A stretch of 19,141 nt of DNA from assembly GCA_900541495.1 (NCBI GenBank), contig UQKC01000046.1, positions 1 to 19,141 on the forward strand, given 5' to 3'. This document shows, in pieces, positions 6,520 to 14,815 of the stretch. Source of the stretch: an uncultured Ruminococcus sp. GTDB taxonomy: Bacteria; Bacillota; Clostridia; Oscillospirales; Ruminococcaceae. Made by a program: the position numbers and the translations under genes. The notes beneath the pieces were generated by a model, which was given only the letters and a program-made list of their open reading frames with translations, was not told the origin of the DNA and made no database searches. The stretch's first letter is position 1. Each line of letters begins with the position of its first letter.

Positions 6520-6542
6520 AGTGTGATAAGCATTATCACACT
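6520..6542 (+). promoter_or_regulatory. Perfect dyad in the operon leader
   Basis: AGTGTGATAA (6520-6529) and TTATCACACT (6533-6542) are exact 10-bp inverted repeats around GCA. The dyad lies in the predicted leader, 55 bp before the first start codon. It may be a repressor operator or an RNA hairpin. A TATAAT at 6509-6514 just before it lacks a -35 match. The TGTGA/TCACA ends resemble a CRP site, but the 9-bp separation is wrong for CRP. Confidence 0.6.
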
Positions 6543-6596
6543 AAACAGCAAAATGCAATTTTATCAAAACAATTATTCAAAGTAGGGTGAACGGCT

Positions 6597-7541
6597 ATGA
6601 AAAGAGCAATATACATTATAAAAAGATTCATTTCAATGATCGTTATTCTTGCGGTATGCTCGCTTCTGATATTCTTCGTTCTGAGAATGTCAAAGGTCGA
6701 TCCGCTGGCGGTAATGATAGGCAACAGCCGTTCGACCGATGAGCTCAAAGCTTCGCTCACCGAGCGGTACAACCTCGACAAGCCGCTTATGGAGCAATAC
6801 TATATATGGATATCCGGCGTTCTGAAAGGCGACTTTGGAATTGACTATATCGACGGTCAGAATGTACGGGAACTTATTTCTTCCAGACTTCCCGTTACCG
6901 TGGGACTTGTTATATTGAGTTCGATAATAGGCTTTTTCATCTCGATAGTAATGGGTGTTTGCTCCGCACTTAAAAGAGGAAAAGCGGCGGATTCGATACT
7001 CTCGGCAATAATGCTCATCATTTCGGGAACACCTTCGTTTCTTATCTCGATTTTGGTGCTTATCTTTATGACAATTTACGTTCCGAGCTACTCATTCATC
7101 GGCACATATTCAAACTTCGGTGAATTTCTCGGAAGAATAATTATTCCGGGCGTGATAATGTCGCTTTCGCTCGTTGCAATGCTCGGAAGAATAACCCGAA
7201 GCAGTATGATAAAGCAGCTCGGCTCGGCTTATATCTCAACAGCCGAAGCAAAGGGGCTGAGCGGCTTTTACATTACATTCAAACATGCTTTCCATAATGC
7301 CGTTATCCCCGTTATCACGGCAGGCGGATATATGATAGCAGGCTCGATAGGTTCTACAGTCATCGTTGAACAGATCTTCTCCCTTCCGGGAATAGGCGGT
7401 CTGCTCATCGATGCGATACAAACGAACAACTACCCCATTGTTCAGATATTGGTGCTTTTTATGCTTGCGGTCTATCTTGTGATGAACTTCATCATCGATA
7501 TTCTCTATATCATCGTTGACCCGAGAGTTGAGCTTGAATAA
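6597..7541 (+). CDS. ABC transporter permease, DppB/OppB/NikB type
   Basis: The 314-residue protein is the first of two inner-membrane permeases of a family 5 (peptide/nickel-type) ABC importer. It has an N-terminal membrane helix at about 9-30, a short extracytoplasmic region with the family signature LTERYNLDKPLMEQYYIWI and GDFGIDY, then five further hydrophobic segments. The EAA loop that contacts the ATPase is AEAKGLSGFYITFKHAFHNA followed by VIPVI (about 216-240). The C-terminus NFIIDILYIIVDPRVELE is typical of DppB. AGGGTGA precedes the ATG by 6 nt. As first gene it receives the promoter and the leader dyad. The family carries di- and oligopeptides, nickel, and other cationic or sugar-like solutes, so the substrate is open. 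Confidence 0.93.
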   Translation: MKRAIYIIKRFISMIVILAVCSLLIFFVLRMSKVDPLAVMIGNSRSTDELKASLTERYNLDKPLMEQYYIWISGVLKGDFGIDYIDGQNVRELISSRLPVTVGLVILSSIIGFFISIVMGVCSALKRGKAADSILSAIMLIISGTPSFLISILVLIFMTIYVPSYSFIGTYSNFGEFLGRIIIPGVIMSLSLVAMLGRITRSSMIKQLGSAYISTAEAKGLSGFYITFKHAFHNAVIPVITAGGYMIAGSIGSTVIVEQIFSLPGIGGLLIDAIQTNNYPIVQILVLFMLAVYLVMNFIIDILYIIVDPRVELE

Positions 7542-7563
7542 AAAAAGAAAGGTTTGATACAAA

Positions 7564-8457
7564 ATGAAAAACAAAGCGGGTAAATTCTTTACTCCGATAG
7601 TTTCAATAACAGGCTTTATCCTGCTTGTTGTGCTTATAATATCGCTTTTTTCAAGCTTTATCGCACCGTATGACCCGATACAGACAGACGCTTCCGCTAT
7701 TTATGCAAAGGCTTTTTCTCCCGGACATATCTTCGGAACGGACGGACTTGGAAGAGATCTTTTTTCAAGGCTTATATGCAGTGCAAAAACTTCTATCCTC
7801 AATGCTTTTCTTGTAGTTATATTTGAAGTTGCAGTCGGCGTTCCGCTCGGTCTTATCTGCGGATATTACCGAGGCTGGATAGACAGCGCAGTCACAAGAG
7901 TATGGGACGTTGTGAGCGCACTTCCCCCGCTGCTTCTTTCATTCCTCCTTATCGCAGTAATGGGAAAGGGTATGTACACTGGCATAATCGCAATAGGCAT
8001 TTCCTATATCCCGATGACCTGCAAAATGGCACGTTCGCTGATTATGACCGAGAAAAAGGCTGTCTATGTTGAAGCCTGCCGTTCAATGGGAATGTCCGAT
8101 GCGAGAATAATCTTCGTACATATACTTCCGAACGTTATCACCACGATGATATCGCAGTTCACGCTCGATATCGGTTCTGCCATCACAGCAATGGCAACGC
8201 TCAGCTTCCTCGGGCTCGGCGTTCAAGCGCCCGATGCAGACTGGGGAACGCTCCTCAAGGACGGTATGGGCAACATCTACAACAACGCTTCGCTGCTCGT
8301 TATCCCTGCGATATGCATTATCACCGTAACAGTTTCGATAAACCTTTTCAGCGACGGTATACAGAATTATATCGATCCGTCTTTGAGAAAGCTCCCATCA
8401 TTCAAGCAGTACGAGAAAAAGCTGCTTCGTTCAGGATCCTTGAAGAAAGGGGCGTGA
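7564..8457 (+). CDS. ABC transporter permease, DppC/OppC/NikC type
   Basis: The 297-residue partner permease has an N-terminal membrane helix at about 12-34, the family signature FGTDGLGRDLFSRLI at about 59-73, five more membrane segments, and the EAA loop EACRSMGMSDARIIFVHILP near 177-196. TLSFLGLGVQAPDADWGTLL near 218-237 and YIDPSLR near the C-terminus are characteristic of DppC. It follows the first permease by 22 nt. The GAAAGG ribosome binding site is about 11 nt from the ATG, slightly long. Its stop codon lies immediately before the start of the first ATPase gene, which fits a single heterodimeric channel made from one message. Confidence 0.93.
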   Translation: MKNKAGKFFTPIVSITGFILLVVLIISLFSSFIAPYDPIQTDASAIYAKAFSPGHIFGTDGLGRDLFSRLICSAKTSILNAFLVVIFEVAVGVPLGLICGYYRGWIDSAVTRVWDVVSALPPLLLSFLLIAVMGKGMYTGIIAIGISYIPMTCKMARSLIMTEKKAVYVEACRSMGMSDARIIFVHILPNVITTMISQFTLDIGSAITAMATLSFLGLGVQAPDADWGTLLKDGMGNIYNNASLLVIPAICIITVTVSINLFSDGIQNYIDPSLRKLPSFKQYEKKLLRSGSLKKGA

Positions 8458-8462
8458 AAGCC

Positions 8463-9461
8463 GTGAAAAATGAAGATCTTCTCGAAATAAAAGACCTGCA
8501 AACGGATTTTATGACAGTCAGAGGAATTGTTTACGCCGTCCAGAGTGTGAATATCGAAGTCAAAAAGGGTGAGATACACGGCATCGTCGGAGAGAGCGGC
8601 TGCGGAAAAAGCGTTACCGCAAAATCGATAATCCGTCTTCACAATGATGAGCTTTCACGGTACAGCGGTCAGATACTTTACAATACCGACAAGGGCGAAG
8701 CCGATATCCTCAAAATGGATCACAAGCAGCTCTCGGATTTCCGAGGAAATGATGCGGCTATGATATTCCAAGACCCGATGACCTCGCTCGACCCGATAAT
8801 GAAAGCAGGCGAACAGATCGCCGAAATACTCCGCCAAAAAAAGCATCTCAGCAGGCAGGCTGCTCACAATCAGGTCATTGAAATGTTTGAAAAGATAGGC
8901 ATTACCCCTGCCGAAAAAAGATACAGCCAGTATCCTTTTGAAATGAGCGGCGGTATGCTCCAGAGAATAATGATAGCAATGGCGCTCTCGTGCAAGCCGA
9001 AGCTTCTCATCGCAGATGAACCGACAACAGCGCTCGATGTTACCATTCAGGCGCAGATACTTCATCTTATAAAAGAACTCCAGCGCGAAACGGGAATGTC
9101 AGTTATCATAATCACCCACAACCTTGGCGTTGTTGCCGAGATCTGCGACAGCGTAACCGTAATGTATGCGGGTAAGGTCGTTGAATCAGGCAGCGTAGGA
9201 GATATTTTCGATCACCCGTCGCACCCATACACAAAAGCACTGCTCGAAAGCAATCCGAAAGAATCGGACACGGAAAAACGAATGAAAAGCATCGCAGGAA
9301 GTCCTCCGCTGCTTTACGAAAAATTCAAAGCCTGTCCCTTTGAGCCGAGATGCTCATACTCCTGCGAAAAATGCAGGAACGGCGTTCCCGTAACGGAAAC
9401 GGTCGGCGAGGGTCACACGGCTGCTTGCTTCAAATGGCAGGAGGTGGCACAAAATGACTGA
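8463..9461 (+). CDS. ABC transporter ATPase, DppD/OppD type
   Basis: I place the start at GTG 8463, with AAAGGGG about 10 nt upstream. A longer reading from 8313 would overlap the permease by some 145 nt and add no family sequence. The resulting 332 residues have Walker A GESGCGKS (43-50), Q-loop Gln103, signature MSGGMLQR (161-168), Walker B LLIADEP (181-187) and switch His219. The C-terminal region has the cysteine-containing oligopeptide-transporter tail FKACPFEPRCSYSCEKC that in this family often binds an iron-sulfur cluster. It powers import with the second ATPase. The end overlaps the next start by 8 nt, indicating translational coupling. Confidence 0.93.
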   Translation: MKNEDLLEIKDLQTDFMTVRGIVYAVQSVNIEVKKGEIHGIVGESGCGKSVTAKSIIRLHNDELSRYSGQILYNTDKGEADILKMDHKQLSDFRGNDAAMIFQDPMTSLDPIMKAGEQIAEILRQKKHLSRQAAHNQVIEMFEKIGITPAEKRYSQYPFEMSGGMLQRIMIAMALSCKPKLLIADEPTTALDVTIQAQILHLIKELQRETGMSVIIITHNLGVVAEICDSVTVMYAGKVVESGSVGDIFDHPSHPYTKALLESNPKESDTEKRMKSIAGSPPLLYEKFKACPFEPRCSYSCEKCRNGVPVTETVGEGHTAACFKWQEVAQND

Positions 9462-10440
9462 ACCGCTCATAAGTGTTAGACATATCAAAAAATACTTTCC
9501 GCTCGGCGATTACAAGCTCGCCAAATCGAAGATAAAATACGTTCACGCCGTCGATGATGTCAGCCTTGATATTAACAAGGGCGAAATTTTCGGTATCATC
9601 GGCGAAAGCGGATCGGGAAAATCCACTATGGGAAGATGTATCTTAAAGCTTATCGATATCGACAGCGGAGAGATATATTTTGACGGAAAGGATATCACTC
9701 ATCTGAAAAAGAAAGAGCTTGACGCGCTTCGTCCGAGAATGCAAATGGTCTTTCAGAACCCTCTCGCCTCGTTCAACCCGAAGAAAACGCTTCGCTTCAG
9801 CCTTGAAGAGCCTGCGAAGATAAACGGCATAAAGCCTGAGGTCTACAAAAAGCGGCTCTCCGAGCTTATGAAATATATCGGGCTTTCGGAAGATGTTCTT
9901 TCGAGATATCCGACGGGAATTTCAGGCGGTCAGCTCCAGCGTCTTGCGATCGTCAGAGCATTGATGCTCAGTCCGGACTTCATACTTGCCGATGAACCCG
10001 TTTCCGCGCTCGATGTTTCGGTTCAGGCGAACATTCTCAATCTTCTGCTCGACCTGAAAAGGGACTACGGTCAGACGATACTGTTCATTTCGCACGACCT
10101 CAATGTTGTAAAGCACGTCTGCGACAAGCTTGCGGTCGTTTACCTCGGCGCAATAATGGAAATGGGACCCGTTGACGAGGTGTATGCAAACATTATGCAC
10201 CCCTACACCGAAGCTCTTGTTTCCGCAAAGCCAAAGGAACATCCTTTCATCGAAAAGGAACATATCCTGCTCGAGGGAGATATCCCGAATGCAATAGATG
10301 TCCCCGAAGGCTGCCGCTTTGCAGGACGATGCAAATATTTCAAAGAAGGTCTTTGCGACAACAGAACGCCGAAGCTAAAGGATATGGGCAACGGACACTA
10401 TGTTGCCTGCCATTTCCCGATAGGCGCACCCAAAGAATAG
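9454..10440 (+). CDS. ABC transporter ATPase, DppF/OppF type
   Basis: The 328-residue second nucleotide-binding subunit has Walker A GESGSGKS (50-57), Q-loop FQNPLASFNP (100-109), signature ISGGQLQR (156-163), Walker B FILADEP (176-182) and switch His214. The C-terminal tail GCRFAGRCKYFKEGLC with a later CHFP is the family's cysteine motif. AGGAGGTGG precedes the ATG, which lies inside the end of the previous gene. It completes a two-permease, two-ATPase importer together with the solute-binding lipoprotein encoded next. Confidence 0.93.
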   Translation: MTEPLISVRHIKKYFPLGDYKLAKSKIKYVHAVDDVSLDINKGEIFGIIGESGSGKSTMGRCILKLIDIDSGEIYFDGKDITHLKKKELDALRPRMQMVFQNPLASFNPKKTLRFSLEEPAKINGIKPEVYKKRLSELMKYIGLSEDVLSRYPTGISGGQLQRLAIVRALMLSPDFILADEPVSALDVSVQANILNLLLDLKRDYGQTILFISHDLNVVKHVCDKLAVVYLGAIMEMGPVDEVYANIMHPYTEALVSAKPKEHPFIEKEHILLEGDIPNAIDVPEGCRFAGRCKYFKEGLCDNRTPKLKDMGNGHYVACHFPIGAPKE

Positions 10441-10481
10441 TTTTTGAAAAGGAAAAAACCTTTGAAAGGAAGGAATAAATC

Positions 10482-12143
10482 ATGAAAGCTTATGAAATGA
10501 AAAATCTGAAAAAGGTCGCTGCTTTTACAGCCGCATTATTAATGGTCGGTATCCCGACAGGCTGCTCGAACACAGCTGATACTTCAAGTGACAGCAGTAC
10601 AGCATCGGCTGCAGCAACTACCGATGAAAACGGTGAAACTGTTTTAAAGGTCGGCTACACCCGTGAACCGTCCTCATTCGACCCTGCGGATTTCACAAGC
10701 GTTGCGTCCTGCTTTGCAGGCTATGACTGCTATGATACCCTGCTCAACTTCACAGCAGACGGCACAGATGTTGAACCTGCTCTTGCAGAAAGCTGGGAAC
10801 AGGTCGATGATACAACATATACATACAAGATCAGGGAGGGCGTAAAGTTCGCCGACGGAAACGAGCTTACAATGGACGATGTTCTCTTCTCCCTCAACCG
10901 TGTAAAGGAAGACGGCTACTATATGAGCTATCTTTTCGCAAGCGTTGAATCCTTTGAAGTTGATGAGGCAACACGCACACTCACGGTTCATCTTTCCCAC
11001 CCCGATTTAACATGGAAGTACGTTCCTGCGGCTTCACCATGCTGCATCATGGAGAAGTCGGTAGTCGAAGCCGAGGGCGACAAGTACGGTTCAGCCGAGG
11101 GCAGCGCAGCAGGCACAGGTCCATACAAGCTTGTTTCATGGGCTTCGGGCAGCGAGATCGTTATGGAAAAGAACGAGAACTGGTGGGGCGGCTCGGACAA
11201 CCTTGATATCGACAGGATCGAATTCTACATCATCGAAGACGAAAGCGCACTTGCCCTTGCCGCAAAGGGCGGTCAGGTCGATCTCGTTTACGGCATCTCG
11301 AACGATGTCAAGTCGGTATATGATTCCACAGACAAGATCAACGTTATCACCTGCGAGGGCACGACCGCAAACTATATCGCATTCAACACAGCGAAGGAGC
11401 CGTTCAATGATGTGAACGCACGAAAGGCTGTTATCAGCTGCATCGATAAATCTCAGGTAACTTCCGTTATCGGCGGCGCTTACGCAAGCGAAGCAGGAAC
11501 TGTCGTACTCCCCTCCTCCATGATGTATATGGACAAGGATATGTGGGACAAGACCATTTCCGAATCCGCTTCCTATTCGCAGGATTATGACAAGGCTGCC
11601 GAATATCTTGCACAGTCCGCATATCCCGACGGATTCAGCTTCGATTATATCTGCAACTCGAACAACAAGAAGCAGGCTGAATTCTTAAAGTCAATGATCG
11701 ATGCAAGCGGTTCTATCACAATGAACATCGTCGAAGTTCCGTCCAGCGAATATTTCAGCTATATGTACGGTTATACGCTCGATGAAAATGAAAACAGATA
11801 CTACGACGCAGTGGGAACATATATGATGTCCGACTACCTCGATCCTTACGGACTTCTCGGAACAATGTACCTCGGTTCAAACGCTGTTCAGGGCGGCACG
11901 AATCAGGCTCTCTGGACAAATGCCGAAGCAGACGGCTACCTTGATGCTGCACTTTCTTCCAATGATGTCAGCGTAAAGATGGACAACTACACAAAGGCTT
12001 ACAAGATCTATGCAGATGAATGTCCTTACCTCGACCTCTACACGGGAATCGATACTTACGCACTCAATACGAACTTCACATATACTCCAAGCCCGATGTT
12101 CTGGTATAACTTCACCTACGCAGACGTTCATACAGCAAAGTAA
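10482..12143 (+). CDS. Family 5 solute-binding lipoprotein of the ABC importer
   Basis: The 553-residue protein has a lipoprotein signal ending in GIPTGC (Cys28; the proline at -3 is unusual) and a Ser/Thr-rich linker to about 55. It then shows the SBP_bac_5 landmarks VGYTREPSSFDPADFTS, ESWEQVDDTTYTYKIREGVKF with a following DGNELTMDDVLFSLNRVKE, and GTGPYKLVSWASGSEIVMEK with ENWWGG. It captures the substrate outside the membrane and hands it to the two permeases encoded upstream. The ligand is not predictable: family members bind peptides, nickel chelates, cations or sugars. AAAGGAAGGA lies about 8 nt before the ATG. A second ATG six codons later is also possible. A stable hairpin after the gene may raise its message level, as is usual for binding proteins. 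Confidence 0.93.
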   Translation: MKAYEMKNLKKVAAFTAALLMVGIPTGCSNTADTSSDSSTASAAATTDENGETVLKVGYTREPSSFDPADFTSVASCFAGYDCYDTLLNFTADGTDVEPALAESWEQVDDTTYTYKIREGVKFADGNELTMDDVLFSLNRVKEDGYYMSYLFASVESFEVDEATRTLTVHLSHPDLTWKYVPAASPCCIMEKSVVEAEGDKYGSAEGSAAGTGPYKLVSWASGSEIVMEKNENWWGGSDNLDIDRIEFYIIEDESALALAAKGGQVDLVYGISNDVKSVYDSTDKINVITCEGTTANYIAFNTAKEPFNDVNARKAVISCIDKSQVTSVIGGAYASEAGTVVLPSSMMYMDKDMWDKTISESASYSQDYDKAAEYLAQSAYPDGFSFDYICNSNNKKQAEFLKSMIDASGSITMNIVEVPSSEYFSYMYGYTLDENENRYYDAVGTYMMSDYLDPYGLLGTMYLGSNAVQGGTNQALWTNAEADGYLDAALSSNDVSVKMDNYTKAYKIYADECPYLDLYTGIDTYALNTNFTYTPSPMFWYNFTYADVHTAK

Positions 12144-12155
12144 CAATATTGCCGA

Positions 12156-12189
12156 CCGCCCTGCCGCTGAAAAATATGCGGTAAGGCGG
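12156..12189 (+). other. Intercistronic mRNA hairpin after the binding-protein gene
   Basis: CCGCC-CTG-CCGC (12156-12167) pairs with GCGG-TAA-GGCGG (12178-12189) in a stem of about 11 pairs with one mismatch and a 10-nt loop. There is no T run, so it should not terminate. A processing and stability hairpin that boosts the binding-protein message over downstream genes is the likely role. Confidence 0.55.
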
Positions 12190-12217
12190 CACTACGGCAG
12201 AAAGGAAGTACATACAA

Positions 12218-13885
12218 ATGCCTTATCTTGAAATTGTATGGGTGCTTTTATGCTCGACTCTCGTATTCATAATGCAGGCAGGCTTCGCAATGCTTGAAAC
12301 GGGTCTTACCCGTGCAAAAAACGCAGGCAATATCATTATGAAAAATCTGATGGATTACTGTCTGGGTTCGCTGCTTTTCTGGGTGATAGGCTTCGGACTG
12401 ATGTTCGGAAGCTCGGCAGGCGGATTTATCGGAAAGCCCGAATTTCTCTCCTTTGAAAGCTACGGCTTCACGGCAGGGCTGCCTGTTATGGCGTTTATCC
12501 TGTATGCTTCCGTTTTCTGCTCAACATCAACGACTATCGCCTCGGGAGCGCTTGCGGAAAGAACCTCGTTCAGAGCATATCTTATCTATTCCGCAGTAAT
12601 GAGCGCACTCGTTTACCCCATATCGGGACACTGGATATGGAACAGCAACGGCTGGCTGAAAAGCATCGGCTTCCACGATTTCGCAGGAGGAACGGCAGTA
12701 CACGTTGTCGGCGCTGCTGCGGCATTCGTCGGAGCTGCTATAGTCGGCCCGAGAATAGGAAAATTCAACAAAGACGGCAAGCCAAAAGCTATCCCGGGAC
12801 ACAACCTCACTATCGCCGCACTCGGAATATTCATTCTCTGGTTCGGCTGGTTCGGCTTTAACGGAAGCTCCGTTATCCTCACCGAAAACGGCTTTGAACC
12901 CGAAAAACTTGGCGGTCTGTTCTTCAATACGAACATCTCCGCAGCTACCTGCGCGGCAACTGCAATGTTCATCACTTGGGCAAGATACGGAAAGCCCGAT
13001 GTTTCGATGACCCTTAACGGTGCGCTCGCAGGACTTGTAGGCATCACCTGCGGCTGCGATGTCGTAACTCCGCTCGGCGCGCTTTGCATCGGCATTATCT
13101 GCGGCTTCGTTCTCGTGTTCGGCGTTGAGCTTATCAATAAGCTTAAAGTTGACGATCCCGTCGGAGCAGTGAGCGTTCATGGCTTATGCGGAGCGACAGG
13201 CTCGATACTCACGGGCGTTTTCTCCACTGAAACAGGCGTTATCTACACCGACAGCTTCGGCGGTCTGGGAGTTCAGATACTCGGCGTTCTTGCAGCTGCC
13301 TGCTGGTCTGGCGCTGTTATCGGCGGCTTGTTCCTGCTTCTTAAACATACTGTCGGCGTAAGAGTAAGCGCCGAAAACGAAATTGCAGGTCTTGATAAGT
13401 GTGAACACGGTCTTGCAAGCAGCTACGCTGACTTCGTCGGTTCTGCACACCTTATGGCAGAGGAAAGCGAGGGCGCGCCTATCATCAGAGCGATAGACGA
13501 ATCTACCGAGCTGAACAAGGAAGACTACAAGGCAGACGGAAAGATACGCAAGGTCGTTGTAATTATGAACGCATCAAAGTTTGAAACGCTCCGTATCGCA
13601 ATGGATAAGCTCGATATTACGGGTATGACCGTTTCAAACGTAAGCGGCTGCGGCATACAAAAGGGACGGAATGAACTTTACCGCGGCGCGGAATATGAAT
13701 CCCACCTCCTGCCGAAGATAAAGGTCGAGATAGTCATAAGCACAGTTCCGCTGGGACTGCTCGTTGACACGCTCAAAAAGGTGCTTTACACGGGCAAGGT
13801 CGGCGACGGAAAGATATTCGTATATGAAGTTGAAAATGTCATAAAAATAAGAACGGGAGCTGAGGGCAAAGAGGCTCTCGAATAA
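12218..13885 (+). CDS. Ammonium transporter with C-terminal PII domain (Amt-PII fusion)
   Basis: The 555-residue protein is an Amt/MEP/Rh channel (about 1-385) fused to a complete PII signalling domain (about 442-555). Amt landmarks are FIMQAGFAMLETGLTRAKNA near 17-36, SGHWIW (136-141), HDFAGGTAVHVVG with Asp154 and the first pore histidine His162, LWFGWFGFNGSS near 207-218, and VSVHGLCGATGSILTG with the second pore histidine His321. The PII part carries GMTVSNVSGCGIQKG, the T-loop LYRGAEY with Tyr493 at the position of the modified Tyr51 of GlnB, LPKIKVEIVIS, and TGKVGDGKIFVYEVENVIKI with RTG. PII normally plugs Amt from a separate gene, so fusion implies built-in regulation by ATP/ADP and 2-oxoglutarate. 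A linker of about 55 residues joins the parts. Placed among hydrolase genes, it probably recovers or senses ammonium from the substrate. Confidence 0.95.
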   Translation: MPYLEIVWVLLCSTLVFIMQAGFAMLETGLTRAKNAGNIIMKNLMDYCLGSLLFWVIGFGLMFGSSAGGFIGKPEFLSFESYGFTAGLPVMAFILYASVFCSTSTTIASGALAERTSFRAYLIYSAVMSALVYPISGHWIWNSNGWLKSIGFHDFAGGTAVHVVGAAAAFVGAAIVGPRIGKFNKDGKPKAIPGHNLTIAALGIFILWFGWFGFNGSSVILTENGFEPEKLGGLFFNTNISAATCAATAMFITWARYGKPDVSMTLNGALAGLVGITCGCDVVTPLGALCIGIICGFVLVFGVELINKLKVDDPVGAVSVHGLCGATGSILTGVFSTETGVIYTDSFGGLGVQILGVLAAACWSGAVIGGLFLLLKHTVGVRVSAENEIAGLDKCEHGLASSYADFVGSAHLMAEESEGAPIIRAIDESTELNKEDYKADGKIRKVVVIMNASKFETLRIAMDKLDITGMTVSNVSGCGIQKGRNELYRGAEYESHLLPKIKVEIVISTVPLGLLVDTLKKVLYTGKVGDGKIFVYEVENVIKIRTGAEGKEALE

Positions 13886-13902
13886 AGAAAGGGGCGGCTG
13901 AA

Positions 13903-14799
13903 ATGAAGAAAAGCGATGAATATTTCGACGATGAGCTTATCGAAAACAACGGAGATATCCCCTCCGACCTCAGTCGCCGCTATCTGACGATAACCGAGGT
14001 CGCAAAGTACCGCAGGCTCTCCTCCGATACGCTCCGATATTACGACAGGATAGGTCTTGTCAAGCCGAATTACGTTGATAAGACCAACGGCAGAAGATAT
14101 TATTCCATGGATCAGTGCGAACATCTCGGCACGATAAAGGAGCTTCGCAAGCTGAACCTTTCGCTCAATGAGATCGAGGAGTTTATGACCTGCCGAAACC
14201 TCGAAAAATCCGAAAAAGTCATTTCCCGACACCTCGAAGTGCTGAAAAAGGAGATCGAGGAAAAGCAAAAGCTTTACAGTATCCTTGAAAAGAAGCTGGA
14301 TTTCCTCGCACACATAAAAACAGCGGATTTCGTGCTTGACAGCCCCGTTATAAAGGATATCCCCGAAAGATATGCGCTGAAAGGCAAGCACAACAGCCTT
14401 TCCACGAATAAAACAGCCATTGAATTTATGAAGCTTGAAGAATCGCTCAATACCGAATCCCCTATCCTCGCAACAAACAAGGTCGCAATGGAGGTCAATG
14501 ATTCGGTAATCGACAGCGAGTTCCGAGCAGATGTCTGCCCGATGCTTTTCTGCTCGGAAACGGAATCGGACAAGAAGAATTTCGCCGTTGTCGACGGAGG
14601 AAAATACATCTGCGCCTATCATGCCGACAGCACGGGATATCTCGGCGAGATAATCGCAAAAATGAGATTCATCGCCGACGAGAACGGCTTCACGATGAGC
14701 AGCCGAGGGATACTCATTTATCAGGTGGATATCACCCTCACAGATGAGCCGTCCGAAACGGTCATCGAGCTGCAATACCCCGTTTATCCCAAAGAATAA
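13903..14799 (+). CDS. MerR-family regulator with effector-binding domain
   Basis: The 298-residue protein has an acidic N-terminal extension of about 26 residues and then a MerR DNA-binding domain: YLTITEVAKYRRLSSDTLRY at 27-46, YDRIGLVKP, and the wing TNGRRYYS. A coiled-coil dimerisation helix runs from about 100 to 137. Residues 145-298 look like a GyrI/BltR-type small-molecule sensor, with GGKYICAYHADS and a C-terminal LTDEPSETVIELQYPV. Such regulators (BmrR, BltR types) bind lipophilic or cationic compounds and activate promoters with long spacers. AGAAAGGGG precedes the start, 17 nt after the amt stop. The gene lies inside the operon, so it probably regulates it; the promoter at 6447 can be read with a 19-bp spacer. 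The ligand may be the imported substrate. No cysteine arrangement typical of metal-sensing MerR members is evident. Confidence 0.9.
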   Translation: MKKSDEYFDDELIENNGDIPSDLSRRYLTITEVAKYRRLSSDTLRYYDRIGLVKPNYVDKTNGRRYYSMDQCEHLGTIKELRKLNLSLNEIEEFMTCRNLEKSEKVISRHLEVLKKEIEEKQKLYSILEKKLDFLAHIKTADFVLDSPVIKDIPERYALKGKHNSLSTNKTAIEFMKLEESLNTESPILATNKVAMEVNDSVIDSEFRADVCPMLFCSETESDKKNFAVVDGGKYICAYHADSTGYLGEIIAKMRFIADENGFTMSSRGILIYQVDITLTDEPSETVIELQYPVYPKE

Positions 14800-14815
14800 G
14801 AAAGGAATGATCGAA

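Noticed and set aside
6520..6542. CRP-type site (TGTGA...TCACA)
   Set aside because: Separation of the half-sites is 9 bp, whereas CRP sites have 6. It is kept only as an unassigned dyad.
6271..6596. Possible guanidine riboswitch ahead of the operon
   Set aside because: Neither the ykkC core motifs nor paired ACGR-loop hairpins of the mini-ykkC type are present. The leader is AT-rich with only one dyad.
8313..8462. Longer N-terminus for the first ATPase gene
   Set aside because: The extra 50 residues overlap the permease gene in another frame and do not resemble ABC ATPase sequence. GTG at 8463 has a suitable ribosome binding site.
13786..14775. Long minus-strand open frame of 329 codons opposite the PII domain and MerR gene
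   Set aside because: It is antisense to two clearly real genes, has no ribosome binding site or family motif, and follows from codon bias of the plus-strand genes. The same holds for the minus-strand frames opposite the Amt domain (12527-13180).
14744..14815. Longer N-terminus for the ureohydrolase
   Set aside because: It overlaps the MerR 3' end and lacks a ribosome binding site. ATG at 14816 has AAGGA at 9 nt.
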